Assembly (NCBI GenBank): GCA_019245755.1
Contig: JAFARC010000082.1
Span: forward strand, 62,001-126,000
Direction: 5' to 3'
Length of the DNA: 64,000 nucleotides
DNA from: Mycobacteriaceae bacterium
GTDB taxonomy: Bacteria; Actinomycetota; Actinomycetes; Mycobacteriales; Mycobacteriaceae
How positions within the stretch are numbered: the first letter of the stretch is position 1; every line of letters begins with the position of its first letter. Below, in pieces: positions 1-9,246 of the stretch. The notes under the pieces are model-generated. The model made no database searches and was not told the DNA's origin. It saw only the letters and a list, made by a program, of their open reading frames with translations. Position numbers and translations under genes: made by a program.

Positions 1-540
1 CCGGCGGGTGTCGACGAGGTGGGTGAGATTGTCTGCCGCGGTGACGTCGTCATGTGCGGGTATTGGAACGATCCGGGGGCCACCGCCGACACGCTGAAGA
101 ACGGCTGGATGTACACCGGCGACATTGGCTCATTCGATGTGCGGGGCTACCTGACGCTGCGCGACCGGTCGAGGGACGTCGTGATCAGCGGCGGAAGCAA
201 CATCTATCCCCGGGAAGTGGAGGAAGCGCTGCTGGAGCATCCGCGCGTTGGGCAGGCGTGCGTGGTGGGCGCGCCCGACCCGGAGTGGGGTGAAATCGTG
301 GTCGCGTTCATCGTGGGCCGTGCGAGTGAGCCGGATGCGGGTGAGCTGGATGCGGGTGAGCTGGATGCGGGTGAGCTGGATGCACATCTGCTGCAACGCA
401 TCGCCCGGTTCAAACGGCCGAAACGCTACGTGTTCGTTGACGACCTGCCCAAGAACAGCTACGGCAAGGTGCTCAAGCGTGAGCTCCGGGGCCGCGTCAC
501 GGACTCGCGGGTCGCACGTCAGGCCGGAAGGTCAAAGTAA
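1..540 (+). CDS. Acyl-CoA synthetase / AMP-dependent ligase, C-terminal part (5' end outside window)
   Basis: Frame open from base 1; YTGDIGSFDVRGYLTLRDRSRDVVISGGSNIYPREVEEAL...PKNSYGKVLKREL is the typical C-terminal AMP-ligase domain. Confidence 0.93.
   Translation, partial: PAGVDEVGEIVCRGDVVMCGYWNDPGATADTLKNGWMYTGDIGSFDVRGYLTLRDRSRDVVISGGSNIYPREVEEALLEHPRVGQACVVGAPDPEWGEIVVAFIVGRASEPDAGELDAGELDAGELDAHLLQRIARFKRPKRYVFVDDLPKNSYGKVLKRELRGRVTDSRVARQAGRSK
334..384 (+). repeat. Three in-frame copies of a 15-bp unit GATGCGGGTGAGCTG (DAGEL) plus partial copy
   Basis: Direct reading of gatgcgggtgagctg x3 at 334, 349, 364. Confidence 0.95.
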
Positions 541-1034
541 CGCCGGATGCCCGCGAGCATCGTGCGGTGAGCCTTGACCGCCTCGCGGATCGTGAAGCCC
601 GCCAGTGGCCGGGGCGCTTGGATGCGCAGGTGCTCGACGATCCGGGTGCCGGCTTCGATCGCCTCGAACGTCACCGTGCTGCGCAGGCGTACCCGGGGAA
701 ATTGCCGCGCCTCGGCGGCCACCGCACCGGTCAGTGGCACATACAGCCGCGCCGAGTAGCTGGTCGGGATCACCCACCAACCCAGGGGGATGCGATCACG
801 AACCCGATAGCTCTGGGTGTAGCCGTCGGCGGTTTCGCTGCGAGCCGTCGAGCGGACCTTCACCACGAGCGGGTGGACGAGCTTCATGTTGTTGAGGTCC
901 GCGTAAAAGCAGCGGACCGCCGCCGGCGCCGCCGGCACCTGCTCGATCAGCGTCTGCTCCGCACGGACGAGCCAGCCGCGCATGAACCTGACCGGCGAGG
1001 CGGTCATTGCGGGGTACTGCGGACCGAACTGCAC
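519..1034 (-). CDS. SRPBCC/polyketide-cyclase-like protein
   Basis: 171 aa; EQTLIEQVPAAPAAVRCFYADLNNMKLVHPLVV...GTRIVEHLRIQAPRPLAGFTIREAVKAHRTMLAGI resembles START/SRPBCC fold proteins; 3' end overlaps convergent upstream gene by 22 bp. Confidence 0.65.
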   Translation of the reverse strand: MQFGPQYPAMTASPVRFMRGWLVRAEQTLIEQVPAAPAAVRCFYADLNNMKLVHPLVVKVRSTARSETADGYTQSYRVRDRIPLGWWVIPTSYSARLYVPLTGAVAAEARQFPRVRLRSTVTFEAIEAGTRIVEHLRIQAPRPLAGFTIREAVKAHRTMLAGIRRYFDLPA

Positions 1035-1046
1035 CGGCGCCGGGAT

Positions 1047-1391
1047 CTAAGGAAGAATTCCGGCCGCCCGGCACTGAGCCTGAACCGCAAGGGCGTGGGC
1101 ATCGTGCTGGACCGAGGCGGCGTGACACCAGTCGCGCGCGGCCGCACCGCAGGCATGCTCCACCGCGCCGCCCATCGAACTCGCGATCGACACATTGACA
1201 CAGCCATCCTCTGATCGTTCATGAGTGGTCAGCGCCCAGGCCGCCGCGCCCACCGCGATGGCGGCCGCGACGACCCCCGTCGCAATCACCATGACGCGGC
1301 GTTCGCGACCAGTCAGCGGTTCGGTCGGTGGCGTCTTGCCTCTGTTGACCGTCGGTGGGCTCCTTCGTGCGGCGAAATGGATGGCATACAC
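1047..1391 (-). CDS. Small membrane-anchored/secreted hypothetical protein with conserved cysteines
   Basis: GTG start chosen within longer ORF; TM segment VMVIATGVVAAAIAVGAAAWAL followed by Cys-containing domain. Confidence 0.6.
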   Translation of the reverse strand: MYAIHFAARRSPPTVNRGKTPPTEPLTGRERRVMVIATGVVAAAIAVGAAAWALTTHERSEDGCVNVSIASSMGGAVEHACGAAARDWCHAASVQHDAHALAVQAQCRAAGILP

Positions 1392-1452
1392 ACTAAGGGC
1401 AATTCGACGGTCCGGCTGACACCGGCGACGGCCGCGGAATACCATCTTTGCT

Positions 1453-1731
1453 ATGAGGCGCGCTCCGGTAGCGGCCGTAGCCGCGGCGACTGTCGCGGCC
1501 GCGCTGTCCGGGGTGGCCCCGGCCGGGATCGGCAACGCGGACATCTGCGGCGGGTTTGGCCCCGGTGTGATCATCTCCGGTAACTGCGGCCCCTCGGACA
1601 ACAACGCGGGCACCGACGCGTCATCGCAGTCGGGGGACAGCAGCTGGCCGCCGGCCATCGACTACGGCTCGGACGACGACGGCGGAGGCACACCGGCCGC
1701 GCCGATCGTGCCGGTTTCGCCGGCTCCGTAG
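1453..1731 (+). CDS. Small secreted hypothetical protein with N-terminal signal peptide
   Basis: MRRAPVAAVAAATVAAALSGVAPAGIGNADICGGFGPG...; Ala-rich signal, two Cys, Pro-rich tail. Confidence 0.65.
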   Translation: MRRAPVAAVAAATVAAALSGVAPAGIGNADICGGFGPGVIISGNCGPSDNNAGTDASSQSGDSSWPPAIDYGSDDDGGGTPAAPIVPVSPAP

Positions 1732-1750
1732 CGGGCCTCGGCTCGACCGG

Positions 1751-3046
1751 TTATTCGGTGGCGCCTGCCGTCGCCATCCTCTGGAGGTCGGATGCCTTGA
1801 TCGGGCCTTTCTGCTCGCCGTCGCGGCGCTGTGACCTGATCGAGACGTCGTGGCCCTCGACCTGCTTGCGCAGCGCGCCGACCGTGCAGTTCTCGCGGCC
1901 ACCCAGCACCGAGAACGGGTCGTAGTGGTAGTGCGTCATGGCGTTGCGGTGGGTGATCTTGTCGAGGTCTTCGTCGCTGACGCCGCCGATGGACTGGGCG
2001 AACACCTCCGGCGACTCGGGCCAGTTGGAGTCCGAATGGGGGTAGTCGCATTCCCAGGTCACCATGTCCTTGTCGAGCGTGTTCAGGCTGGCCACCCCGA
2101 ATTTGTCGTCGATGAAGCAGGTCAGCACGTGCTCGTTGAAAACCTGGCTGGGCAGCTTGGCGCCGAAGTCCTGACCGGTCCAAGCGTGGTGGCGGTCGTA
2201 GTTGTAGTCGATCCGCTCCAAGAAATACGGGATCCAGCCGATCCCACCCTCCGACAGCGCCACCAACAGGTCGGGGAACTTACGCAATGTCGGCGACCAC
2301 ACCAGGTCGGCGGCCGCCTGCACGATGTTCATCGGCTGCAGGGTGATCATCACATCCATCGGCGCGTCCGGCGAGGTGATCGTCAGCTGAGACGACGAGC
2401 CGATGTGCATGCAGACCACCACCGATTCGTCGCTGCACACCTTCCATACCGGGTCCCAGTGCTCGGAGTGAATCGAGGGCCAACCCAGTTTCGAGGGGTT
2501 CTCGCTGAATGTCAGGGCGTGACAGCCCTTCCTCGCGACCCGGCGCACCTCGGCCGCGAACACGTCGGGGTCCCAGATCGCCGGCAGCGCGCACGGGATG
2601 AACCGGCCGGGATGGCTCCCGCACCACTCGTCGAGGTGCCAGTCGTTGTAGGCCTGCACCATCGCCAGCGCGACGTCCTTGTCTTCGGTGCGGGCGAAGA
2701 GCTGTCCACAGAATTGCGGAAACGACGGGAAACACAGCGAGCCCAGCACGCCGTTGGCGCTCATGTCCTTCACGCGTTCGTTGTGGTCGTAGGTTCCCGG
2801 CCGCAGTTGCGCAATCGAGGTCGGTTCGATGCCGTATTCCTCCTTGGGCCGGCCGGCCACGGCATTGAGCGCAACGTTGGTCACCGTTTCACCGTTGTAC
2901 TTCCAGACGTTGGTGCCGTCGGGGTTGGTGATGAACTGCGGTGCGAACTCAACGTAGCGCGACGCCAATCGCCCCTCGAACAGATCGGGCGGCTCCACCA
3001 CGTGATCGTCGACGCTGACCATGACCATGTCGTTGACGTTCATCAC
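1751..3046 (-). CDS. Amidohydrolase family (amidohydrolase_2/ACMSD-like)
   Basis: MVSVDDHVVEPPDLFEGR...WECDYPHSDSNWPESP...ITHRNAMTHYHYDP typical of actinobacterial amidohydrolase_2 proteins. Confidence 0.88.
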   Translation of the reverse strand: MMNVNDMVMVSVDDHVVEPPDLFEGRLASRYVEFAPQFITNPDGTNVWKYNGETVTNVALNAVAGRPKEEYGIEPTSIAQLRPGTYDHNERVKDMSANGVLGSLCFPSFPQFCGQLFARTEDKDVALAMVQAYNDWHLDEWCGSHPGRFIPCALPAIWDPDVFAAEVRRVARKGCHALTFSENPSKLGWPSIHSEHWDPVWKVCSDESVVVCMHIGSSSQLTITSPDAPMDVMITLQPMNIVQAAADLVWSPTLRKFPDLLVALSEGGIGWIPYFLERIDYNYDRHHAWTGQDFGAKLPSQVFNEHVLTCFIDDKFGVASLNTLDKDMVTWECDYPHSDSNWPESPEVFAQSIGGVSDEDLDKITHRNAMTHYHYDPFSVLGGRENCTVGALRKQVEGHDVSIRSQRRDGEQKGPIKASDLQRMATAGATE

Positions 3047-3070
3047 AAGCCCTTCCTCGGCAGGGTGGCA

Positions 3071-3096
3071 ATCATTATAAAAATATTATAAAAACG
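3071..3096 (-). promoter_or_regulatory. AT-rich element with two TATAAT hexamers on the minus strand, upstream of the amidohydrolase; weak member of motif A
   Basis: atcattataaaaatattataaaaacg in a high-GC background, 25 bp from the start codon at 3046. Confidence 0.5.
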
Positions 3097-3172
3097 ACAA
3101 CAATGGCCGTTCAACGAGTAACGAGCCCGGGGTGTAGATCGGCATTCGACGTGGCCGCAGGCGGTGGAAGAG

Positions 3173-4543
3173 TTAGCGTAGGGCGTTCACGAGATCGGTG
3201 ACGATCTGTCGAACGGCGCCGCCGTTGGGCAGCCCTTCGGTGACCGGAGCTATCTGGTCGACCAGATAGTCCAGCGCCGCCGGGCGGCGACCGCCGTCGA
3301 TCACCTCACGAACGCCGGCGACCATCGACGCCAGTTGTGCGGATTGCGGTTTCAGATTGGCCACCGCGGCCGCCAGGACATCGATCAGCTCCCAGTCCCG
3401 GTACAGCGCGATCGATCGCTCGTAGAACGCGAATCCGCTTACCGGCGTTCCGTGCAGCGTGCCGCGATACCGATACGGCCCTTCCATGTATTCGATCGGT
3501 AGGGCGTGGGCGGGCGCCGGCACCAACGGTTCTCCGGTCAGGTCGAGCTCAAGCTTGCGTGACGTGAGTCGGTGTCGATCAGGCAGGTAACGCGCCGCGG
3601 CCAACGGCGGGACCAGCGGGCGTACCGACTCCGGCCACCGCACGTAACCGGTGACGCTGACCTCGATGTCCTCGGCGCACTCCGGTTGGGCGTCGGGGTC
3701 GGCCGGGCTTGTCGTCGCACCTGAGAAGGGTTGCGCCGTGTTGCGATTCGTCCGGTCGAACTGGCGCCAAATGCTCAGGTCGACACCGTTGTCGAGGTTG
3801 ATCGTCCGCCACTCGTGTGCACGGGCGCGGACGTCGCCGTCGGTACCGCCCCCGTTGGCGACCAGCGGGAACCACTGCCGGTCGACGTGCCCCGCGCAGC
3901 CGGTGACCGCCTCGGTAAACGATCCCCACGACAGCGTCCCGGTCATTTTCATGCGGGTCTGGAAGTACGAGTACGTCCCGGCTTGCCCGAAGCACTCGAT
4001 CTTCCCGGCATGGGACGCGGCGCCCACCGGGACCGGCGCGCGCGATGGTGTGATGTGCAGGTTCAGCCGCATGGCGGTGCCGACGGAATCGGAGCCGACG
4101 AAATCGACGTCGTAGGTGTAGGGCACCAATCGGCCCCGTTCATCGCGGCAGGTCCGCCAGACGGCGGTGCCCGCGCCGCTGTCGTAGGCGATGTCGAGGT
4201 GGTCGTCGGCCACCGCCAACTTCGGGCGCGCCCCTGGCCGCATATTGCCCGGCGGCATGTCGTAGTCGGTATACGTCGCATACGTGCCGTTCTGCAGATC
4301 GAACAGTGCCAGCGTGTAGAAGTCGGCCACGATCGAGCGCCCAGGACGGTTCTTGTTGAAGATCGTCAGGAACGCGAAACTGCGCCCGGCTTCCCCGACC
4401 AGCTCACCGGCCAGGAACCAGGTATCGGACTCGCAGTCGGGGTGGCTGGCCTCGGCGGCGGGAAAGCGCAGCTGTGGGTCGCCGGGCACCAGCTCGAACG
4501 GATACCGACGCCAGTCATCACTCACGGTGGCCCCTTCGCTCAT
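3173..4543 (-). CDS. AttH/CrtC-like lipocalin-domain protein (putative)
   Basis: N-terminal SDTWFLAGELVGEAGRSFAFLTIFNKN... and VDRQWFP resemble AttH/CrtC lipocalin-like domains. Confidence 0.5.
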   Translation of the reverse strand: MSEGATVSDDWRRYPFELVPGDPQLRFPAAEASHPDCESDTWFLAGELVGEAGRSFAFLTIFNKNRPGRSIVADFYTLALFDLQNGTYATYTDYDMPPGNMRPGARPKLAVADDHLDIAYDSGAGTAVWRTCRDERGRLVPYTYDVDFVGSDSVGTAMRLNLHITPSRAPVPVGAASHAGKIECFGQAGTYSYFQTRMKMTGTLSWGSFTEAVTGCAGHVDRQWFPLVANGGGTDGDVRARAHEWRTINLDNGVDLSIWRQFDRTNRNTAQPFSGATTSPADPDAQPECAEDIEVSVTGYVRWPESVRPLVPPLAAARYLPDRHRLTSRKLELDLTGEPLVPAPAHALPIEYMEGPYRYRGTLHGTPVSGFAFYERSIALYRDWELIDVLAAAVANLKPQSAQLASMVAGVREVIDGGRRPAALDYLVDQIAPVTEGLPNGGAVRQIVTDLVNALR

Positions 4544-4577
4544 ACGGAGTTATCTCATACGGCGTTATTCGGCAATC

Positions 4578-6113
4578 TCACACGATCCGAGACATGCGCC
4601 CCCGCCAGTAGCGCTCGCGAATACGCCTCTTGTAGAGCTTGCCGTTCGGGTCACGAGGCAGCTGCGGATCGAATTCGACGGTTCGCGGGCACTTGTAGGC
4701 GGCAAGGTGCGCTCGGCAGTACTCGATGAGCTCGGCTTGGAGCGCAGGTCCCGCCGGTACGCCGTCGACCGGTTGCACGACGGCCTTGACCTCCTCGCCG
4801 AATTCGTCGTTCGGAACACCGAACACCGCCGCATCGACGAGCTTGGGATGCATGACGAGAACGTTCTCCGCCTCCTGCGGATAGATGTTCACGCCACCCG
4901 AGACGACCATGAACGTCGACCGGTCCGTCAGGTACAGATACCCGTCCTCGTCGACATAGCCCACGTCCCCCAGCGACCGCCACCCGCGCTCATTGGATAC
5001 CGACGCGGTCTTGTCCGGATCTTTGAAGTACTCGAAGGCCGGGCCGCCTTCGAAATACAGCTCCCCGGACTCCCCCACCGGCAGTTCTGTCCCGTCATCG
5101 GAGAGCACATGCACCGGGCTGAACGGCTTGCCCACCGAACCGGGGTGGGCAAGCCACTCCTGCGGCCCGATCACCGTGCCCGCGAACCCCTCGGTCCCGC
5201 CGTAATACTCGTGGATGATCGGACCGAACCAGTTCATCATCCGGTGCTTGACGTCCACCGGGCACGGGGCCGCCGCGTGGATCACACACCGAAGGCTCGA
5301 CACGTCGTACTTGCGCCGGACCGGCACGGGCAGCTTGAGCATCCGCACGAACATGGTGGGCACGAATTGGGCGTGCGTCACGTGGTGGGTCTCGATCAAG
5401 CGCAAAGCGGCCTCGGCGTCGAACCGGGGCATGAGGATCGAGGCGGCACCGACGCGGTGGACTGCCATGGTGAAGTTCACCCCGGCCGCGTGGTACAGCG
5501 GCGCCGGCGAGAGGTACACGCTCGACGCCGTCATGCCGTATCGCTGCGTAAGCGAGTACTGAAGCACCTTCTGCGCCCACGAGCCGTCGCCGTCCGTCGG
5601 AAGCGGCCGCCGCACGGCCTTGGGCCGGCCCGTGGTACCGGAAGAGTAAAGCATTTCGGATCCGTCGGAGGCCGGCGGCGCGTCACCCGCCGAAGCAAGG
5701 GCATCGACGTACGAACGCCAGCCGGGTGAGCTGCCCCCGACTTCGATGTGCACATCGACACCGTCGTTCCCCTGCAGGATTCGCTGCCCGAGTTCTGCCA
5801 TCGAAACGTCGATGAACACCGCTCTCGCGTCGGAGTCGTCGATGACATAGCCGACCTCATCCGGGGTAAAATGGGTGTTCACCGCCGTGTAGTACAACCC
5901 CGAAAGCTGGCAGCCCCAGGTTATTTCGAGGAACTCGCGGCGGTTGGGAAGTACCAGAGCCACCCCATCGCCGCGGCGCAGCCCCGCCTCGCACAGCACA
6001 GCGGCAACCCGTTGGCTGCTGGCGTACAACTCGCCGTACGAGATGGTGTCGCCGTCCGCGAGGATCAGCGCGGGGCGCCGCGCGGAGCTGATCGCGTGAT
6101 CGACGAAGTTCAC
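4578..6113 (-). CDS. Acyl-CoA synthetase (AMP-dependent ligase)
   Basis: GTG start overlapping previous stop (GTGA); MLYSSGTTGRPKAVRRPL, YYGGTEGFAG, YLTDRSTFMVVSGGVNIYPQEAEN, PRDPNGKLYKRRIRERY. Confidence 0.93.
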   Translation of the reverse strand: MNFVDHAISSARRPALILADGDTISYGELYASSQRVAAVLCEAGLRRGDGVALVLPNRREFLEITWGCQLSGLYYTAVNTHFTPDEVGYVIDDSDARAVFIDVSMAELGQRILQGNDGVDVHIEVGGSSPGWRSYVDALASAGDAPPASDGSEMLYSSGTTGRPKAVRRPLPTDGDGSWAQKVLQYSLTQRYGMTASSVYLSPAPLYHAAGVNFTMAVHRVGAASILMPRFDAEAALRLIETHHVTHAQFVPTMFVRMLKLPVPVRRKYDVSSLRCVIHAAAPCPVDVKHRMMNWFGPIIHEYYGGTEGFAGTVIGPQEWLAHPGSVGKPFSPVHVLSDDGTELPVGESGELYFEGGPAFEYFKDPDKTASVSNERGWRSLGDVGYVDEDGYLYLTDRSTFMVVSGGVNIYPQEAENVLVMHPKLVDAAVFGVPNDEFGEEVKAVVQPVDGVPAGPALQAELIEYCRAHLAAYKCPRTVEFDPQLPRDPNGKLYKRRIRERYWRGRMSRIV

Positions 6114-6994
6114 CGGCAGGTCGAGCTGGGGGCCGAAACGTCGGTCGGTGCGGCCGCCGCGGCCTGGCGCTGTGCCATCTCCGCGGGCAGGATCCGCCCC
6201 TTGAACACCTGCTGAATCAGGGCCTGCACGTCGGCGCTGATCGAGGCGAGGGCAACGAGGTCGTTGGAGCTCTGCCAGTGCACCCGCATGCCCATCAGCT
6301 CCCAGGCCCGCTTGATGTTCGCCTTGGTCGCCAGCAGTGTCGTGAGCGGGGCCTGGGCGATGTGGCGGGCGATCGCGTCGACGCGCGCGTCGAGTTCCTC
6401 GCGCGGGACAACCTCGTTGACGAGCCCGACCTCGAAGGCCTTCTTGGCGTCGATGACCTCGGCCAGGTACAGGTAATACGCCGCACGGCGCCAGTTCATG
6501 AAGACCCACGGCTCGATGGAGCACTCGCCCGACGGCATGCCGAAACCCTGCAGGGCCGGGTACTGAAAGTAGGCGTCCTCGGAGGCGATCACGATGTCGG
6601 TGGTCAACCCGTAATGAGTGCCGCCACCCACGCAGTAGCCGTGAACCTGCGCGATTGTCGGCTTGGAAAACTCCCACAGATTCAGGGTCGGCTTGACAAA
6701 CAGGTCGGTCTGAGGCTTCCAGGGCGTACCCATTCGCCGGTGGCCTTCGACAAACGCCGGATAGTCGTGTGCGTTGTTGCCGATGGCGTGCCCGGAGCAA
6801 AACCCCTTGCCGTTGGCCTTCAAAACCAGGACTTTGATGTCGTAGTCGCGGTCGGCGTCCAGCAGTGCGGCGTCGACCTCCTCGGCCAGCTTCTGGTCCT
6901 GGGCGTTCGCCTTCTCCGGCCAGTTGAGCGTGATGCTGGCGATGGGGCCGGCCTTCTCGTAGATGATTCTCTCGCGGGTCTCGTTGAGATCCAT
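6110..6994 (-). CDS. Crotonase/enoyl-CoA hydratase family protein (atypical active site)
   Basis: KVLVLKANGKGFCSGHAIG...LWEFSKPTIAQVHGYCVGGGTHYGLTTDIVIASEDAYFQYP; paralog of 13134-13982. Confidence 0.9.
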   Translation of the reverse strand: MDLNETRERIIYEKAGPIASITLNWPEKANAQDQKLAEEVDAALLDADRDYDIKVLVLKANGKGFCSGHAIGNNAHDYPAFVEGHRRMGTPWKPQTDLFVKPTLNLWEFSKPTIAQVHGYCVGGGTHYGLTTDIVIASEDAYFQYPALQGFGMPSGECSIEPWVFMNWRRAAYYLYLAEVIDAKKAFEVGLVNEVVPREELDARVDAIARHIAQAPLTTLLATKANIKRAWELMGMRVHWQSSNDLVALASISADVQALIQQVFKGRILPAEMAQRQAAAAAPTDVSAPSSTCR

Positions 6995-7021
6995 ACTTCC
7001 TCCTCGGGCGTGGGTTTTTCG

Positions 7022-7258
7022 TTATGGCGTTATGACGCCGATTCGAGCGCCGATGTCGTAGGTGATGCCGACCTCCCCGGTCCAATGCACGGTGCCCGAC
7101 GCACCGGCTTCGATTTCCTGTTCCGCCTTCGCGGTGGCGATGACATAGATCGGCGTGCCCTGCTCGACATGCTGACCGCCGTTGACGAGCAGCTCCACCA
7201 GCTCGGCTTCGGAGACGGCCACCGATACCCGCGGAATGCGAATGACGAAGTCAGCCAT
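7022..7258 (-). CDS. Stand-alone lipoyl/biotinyl-domain protein (E2-like lipoyl domain only)
   Basis: 78 aa MADFVIRIPRVSVAVSEAELVELLVNGGQHVEQGTPIYVIATAKAEQEIEAGASGTVHWTGEVGITYDIGARIGVITP; Lys in TAKAEQEI context; start overlaps E1-beta stop by 8 bp. Confidence 0.85.
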   Translation of the reverse strand: MADFVIRIPRVSVAVSEAELVELLVNGGQHVEQGTPIYVIATAKAEQEIEAGASGTVHWTGEVGITYDIGARIGVITP

Positions 7259-8258
7259 GCACTCTGGCCCTGGACCGATCAAGTGTTCGCTGCGCGGCCG
7301 CGACAATACCCGCCGGCGACGGGTAGATCTGCGCCTCCAGCGCCGCCGCGGCCGGAGCCGGGACGAACCGTGCTCCGACACGTTCGACGGGCGCCTCGAG
7401 TTCGCCGAACAGTTGGGCCTGCAGGATCGCGACGATCTCGGCCCCGGGTCCGGCGAACCGGACCGCGTCGTGCACCACCACGGCCCGTCGGGTTCGGCGC
7501 ACCGAGGAGACCATGGTCTGCACGTCGAGCGGCACGAGCGTGCGCAGGTCGACCACCTCGGCGCTCACCCCGTGCTGGTGCTGCAGCGTCGCCGCGGCCG
7601 CGAGCGCGTCGTGCACGCTGCGCCCGTAGCTGATCAGCGTGACGTCGGTGCCCGCCCGCTTGACGTCGGCTTGACCGAGCGGGATCGCGAAGCCGGGATC
7701 GACCGGCACCGAGCCCTTTTTGCCCTGCAGGCGGATCGTCTCGACGAAGAGACAGGGGTCCTCGTCGAAGATCGCCGACGTCAGCAGGCCCTTGCCGTCG
7801 CGCGGGGTCGACGGAACGATGACCTTCATTCCGGGAATGTGCATGAACCAGGCCTCGAGTGTCTGGGAATGCGTCGCACCGGTGGCCAGTCCGCCGTACA
7901 CCTGGGTGCGGACCGTGATCGGTGCCGTGGTCCGGCCGGCGGTCATGAAACGCAGCTTGGCCGCGTTGTTGATCATCTGGTCCGCGGCGATGCCGATGAA
8001 GTCCATGATCATGATCTCGGCGACCGGCAGCAGACCGCCGATCGCCGCGCCGATGGCGGCGCCGACGATCCCCGCCTCCGAAATCGGCGTGTCCAGCACC
8101 CGCTCGCGGCCGTACCTGGTCGACAGGCCGGCGGTCGGGCCGGCCGCGCCGGGGTCGGCGATGTCCTCGCCGAGCAGAAAGACCCGGTCGTCGGTATCCA
8201 GCGCCTGGGCGAGCGCAAGGCTCAGCGCCTCGCGCATCGTCATCTCCTGCTCGTGCAT
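7251..8258 (-). CDS. TPP-dependent 2-oxoacid/acetoin dehydrogenase E1 component, beta subunit
   Basis: MTMREALSLALAQALDTDDRVFLLGEDIADPGAAGPTAGL...DTPISEAGIVGAAIGAAIGGLLPVAEIMIMDFIGIAADQMINNAAKLRFMT. Confidence 0.93.
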   Translation of the reverse strand: MHEQEMTMREALSLALAQALDTDDRVFLLGEDIADPGAAGPTAGLSTRYGRERVLDTPISEAGIVGAAIGAAIGGLLPVAEIMIMDFIGIAADQMINNAAKLRFMTAGRTTAPITVRTQVYGGLATGATHSQTLEAWFMHIPGMKVIVPSTPRDGKGLLTSAIFDEDPCLFVETIRLQGKKGSVPVDPGFAIPLGQADVKRAGTDVTLISYGRSVHDALAAAATLQHQHGVSAEVVDLRTLVPLDVQTMVSSVRRTRRAVVVHDAVRFAGPGAEIVAILQAQLFGELEAPVERVGARFVPAPAAAALEAQIYPSPAGIVAAAQRTLDRSRARVHG

Positions 8259-8265
8259 GTTGTCC

Positions 8266-9246
8266 TCAGACGGGGAAGGTGATCGGGGTGGCGTAGACGT
8301 CACGGTCGAGTTCCTCGATCGACGGCGCGCCGGCGCTGATCACCGTCTGCAACGCCGTTTCGACCCGCTCGGCCGCGCGCGCCTCGACACGATCGAGCTC
8401 TTGATCGGTGGCGAGGCCGGCGTCGACGAGGTGAGCGCGGAACCGCGGCACCGGGTCGGCCGCCAGGGCCGCCTCGAGCTGATCCTTGGGGATGTACGGC
8501 ATCCGGTCGCCGAAGTAGTGCCCACGGAACCGAAACGTCACGCACTCGACAAAGGTCGGACCGTCGCCGCGGCGTGCCGTGTCCAGCGCCTCGTCCAGTG
8601 CCGTCACGACGGCCAGCGGGTCGTTACCGTCGACGCGAACTCCGGCCATACCGTACCCGGCCGCCCGGTCGGCGACGTGCTCGAGCTTCATCGTGTCCGC
8701 GGTCGGCGTCATCTCCGCGTAGAGGTTGTTCTGGCACAGGAAAATCACGGGCAGATCCCAGAGGGCGGCCATGTTCGCCGCCTCGTGGAAAGAGCCGGTG
8801 TTCGTCGCGCCGTCGCCGAGGCTGACCACCGTGACGCGGTCAAGCCCCTTGCGCCTGGCCGCCATCGCGAGCCCGACGCCCACCGGCGCGCCGGCCCCAA
8901 CGATCCCGGTCGAGAGCATCACACCCGCCTCCGGTTTGGCGATGTGCATGGTGCCGCCCTTGCCGCGACCGGCACCGACGGTGCGCCCCATCATCTCACC
9001 GTAAATTTCCTCCAGCGCAACGCCTTTGCCGATCAGGTCGTGCAGTCCGCGGTAGGTCGTCACAAGCTGGTCGTCTGCCCGCAGCGCGACGCCCATCGCG
9101 GCGGCGATCGCCTCCTGCCCGCGCGACGGCCAGTACACGCACAGGAACTCACCGGTGCCGATGCCCGTGGACAGCCGGTCGTCGGCCGCCTTCATCAGCA
9201 CCATCAGCGCGTAGATGCGGCGTTGGACTTCTGCGGGCTGCGTCAC
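8266..9246 (-). CDS. TPP-dependent 2-oxoacid/acetoin dehydrogenase E1 component, alpha subunit
   Basis: GKGGTMHIAKPEAGVMLSTGIVGAGAPVGVGLAMAARRKG...VVSLGDGATNTGSFHEAANMAALWDLPVIFLCQNN TPP-binding motif; FRFRGHYFGD. Confidence 0.94.
   Translation of the reverse strand: MTQPAEVQRRIYALMVLMKAADDRLSTGIGTGEFLCVYWPSRGQEAIAAAMGVALRADDQLVTTYRGLHDLIGKGVALEEIYGEMMGRTVGAGRGKGGTMHIAKPEAGVMLSTGIVGAGAPVGVGLAMAARRKGLDRVTVVSLGDGATNTGSFHEAANMAALWDLPVIFLCQNNLYAEMTPTADTMKLEHVADRAAGYGMAGVRVDGNDPLAVVTALDEALDTARRGDGPTFVECVTFRFRGHYFGDRMPYIPKDQLEAALAADPVPRFRAHLVDAGLATDQELDRVEARAAERVETALQTVISAGAPSIEELDRDVYATPITFPV

Noticed and set aside
248-577. 109-aa plus-strand ORF with MRVSW repeats
   Set aside because: Alternative-frame reading of the 15-bp DAGEL repeat in the ligase gene.
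1850-3091. 413-aa plus-strand ORF
   Set aside because: Exact antisense of the amidohydrolase; His/Arg/Val-rich low-similarity translation typical of high-GC shadow ORFs.
6114-7085. N-terminal extension of the 835-aa ORF before the acyl-CoA synthetase
   Set aside because: Overlaps the enoyl-CoA hydratase gene out of frame; real start is the GTG at 6113 coupled to its stop.
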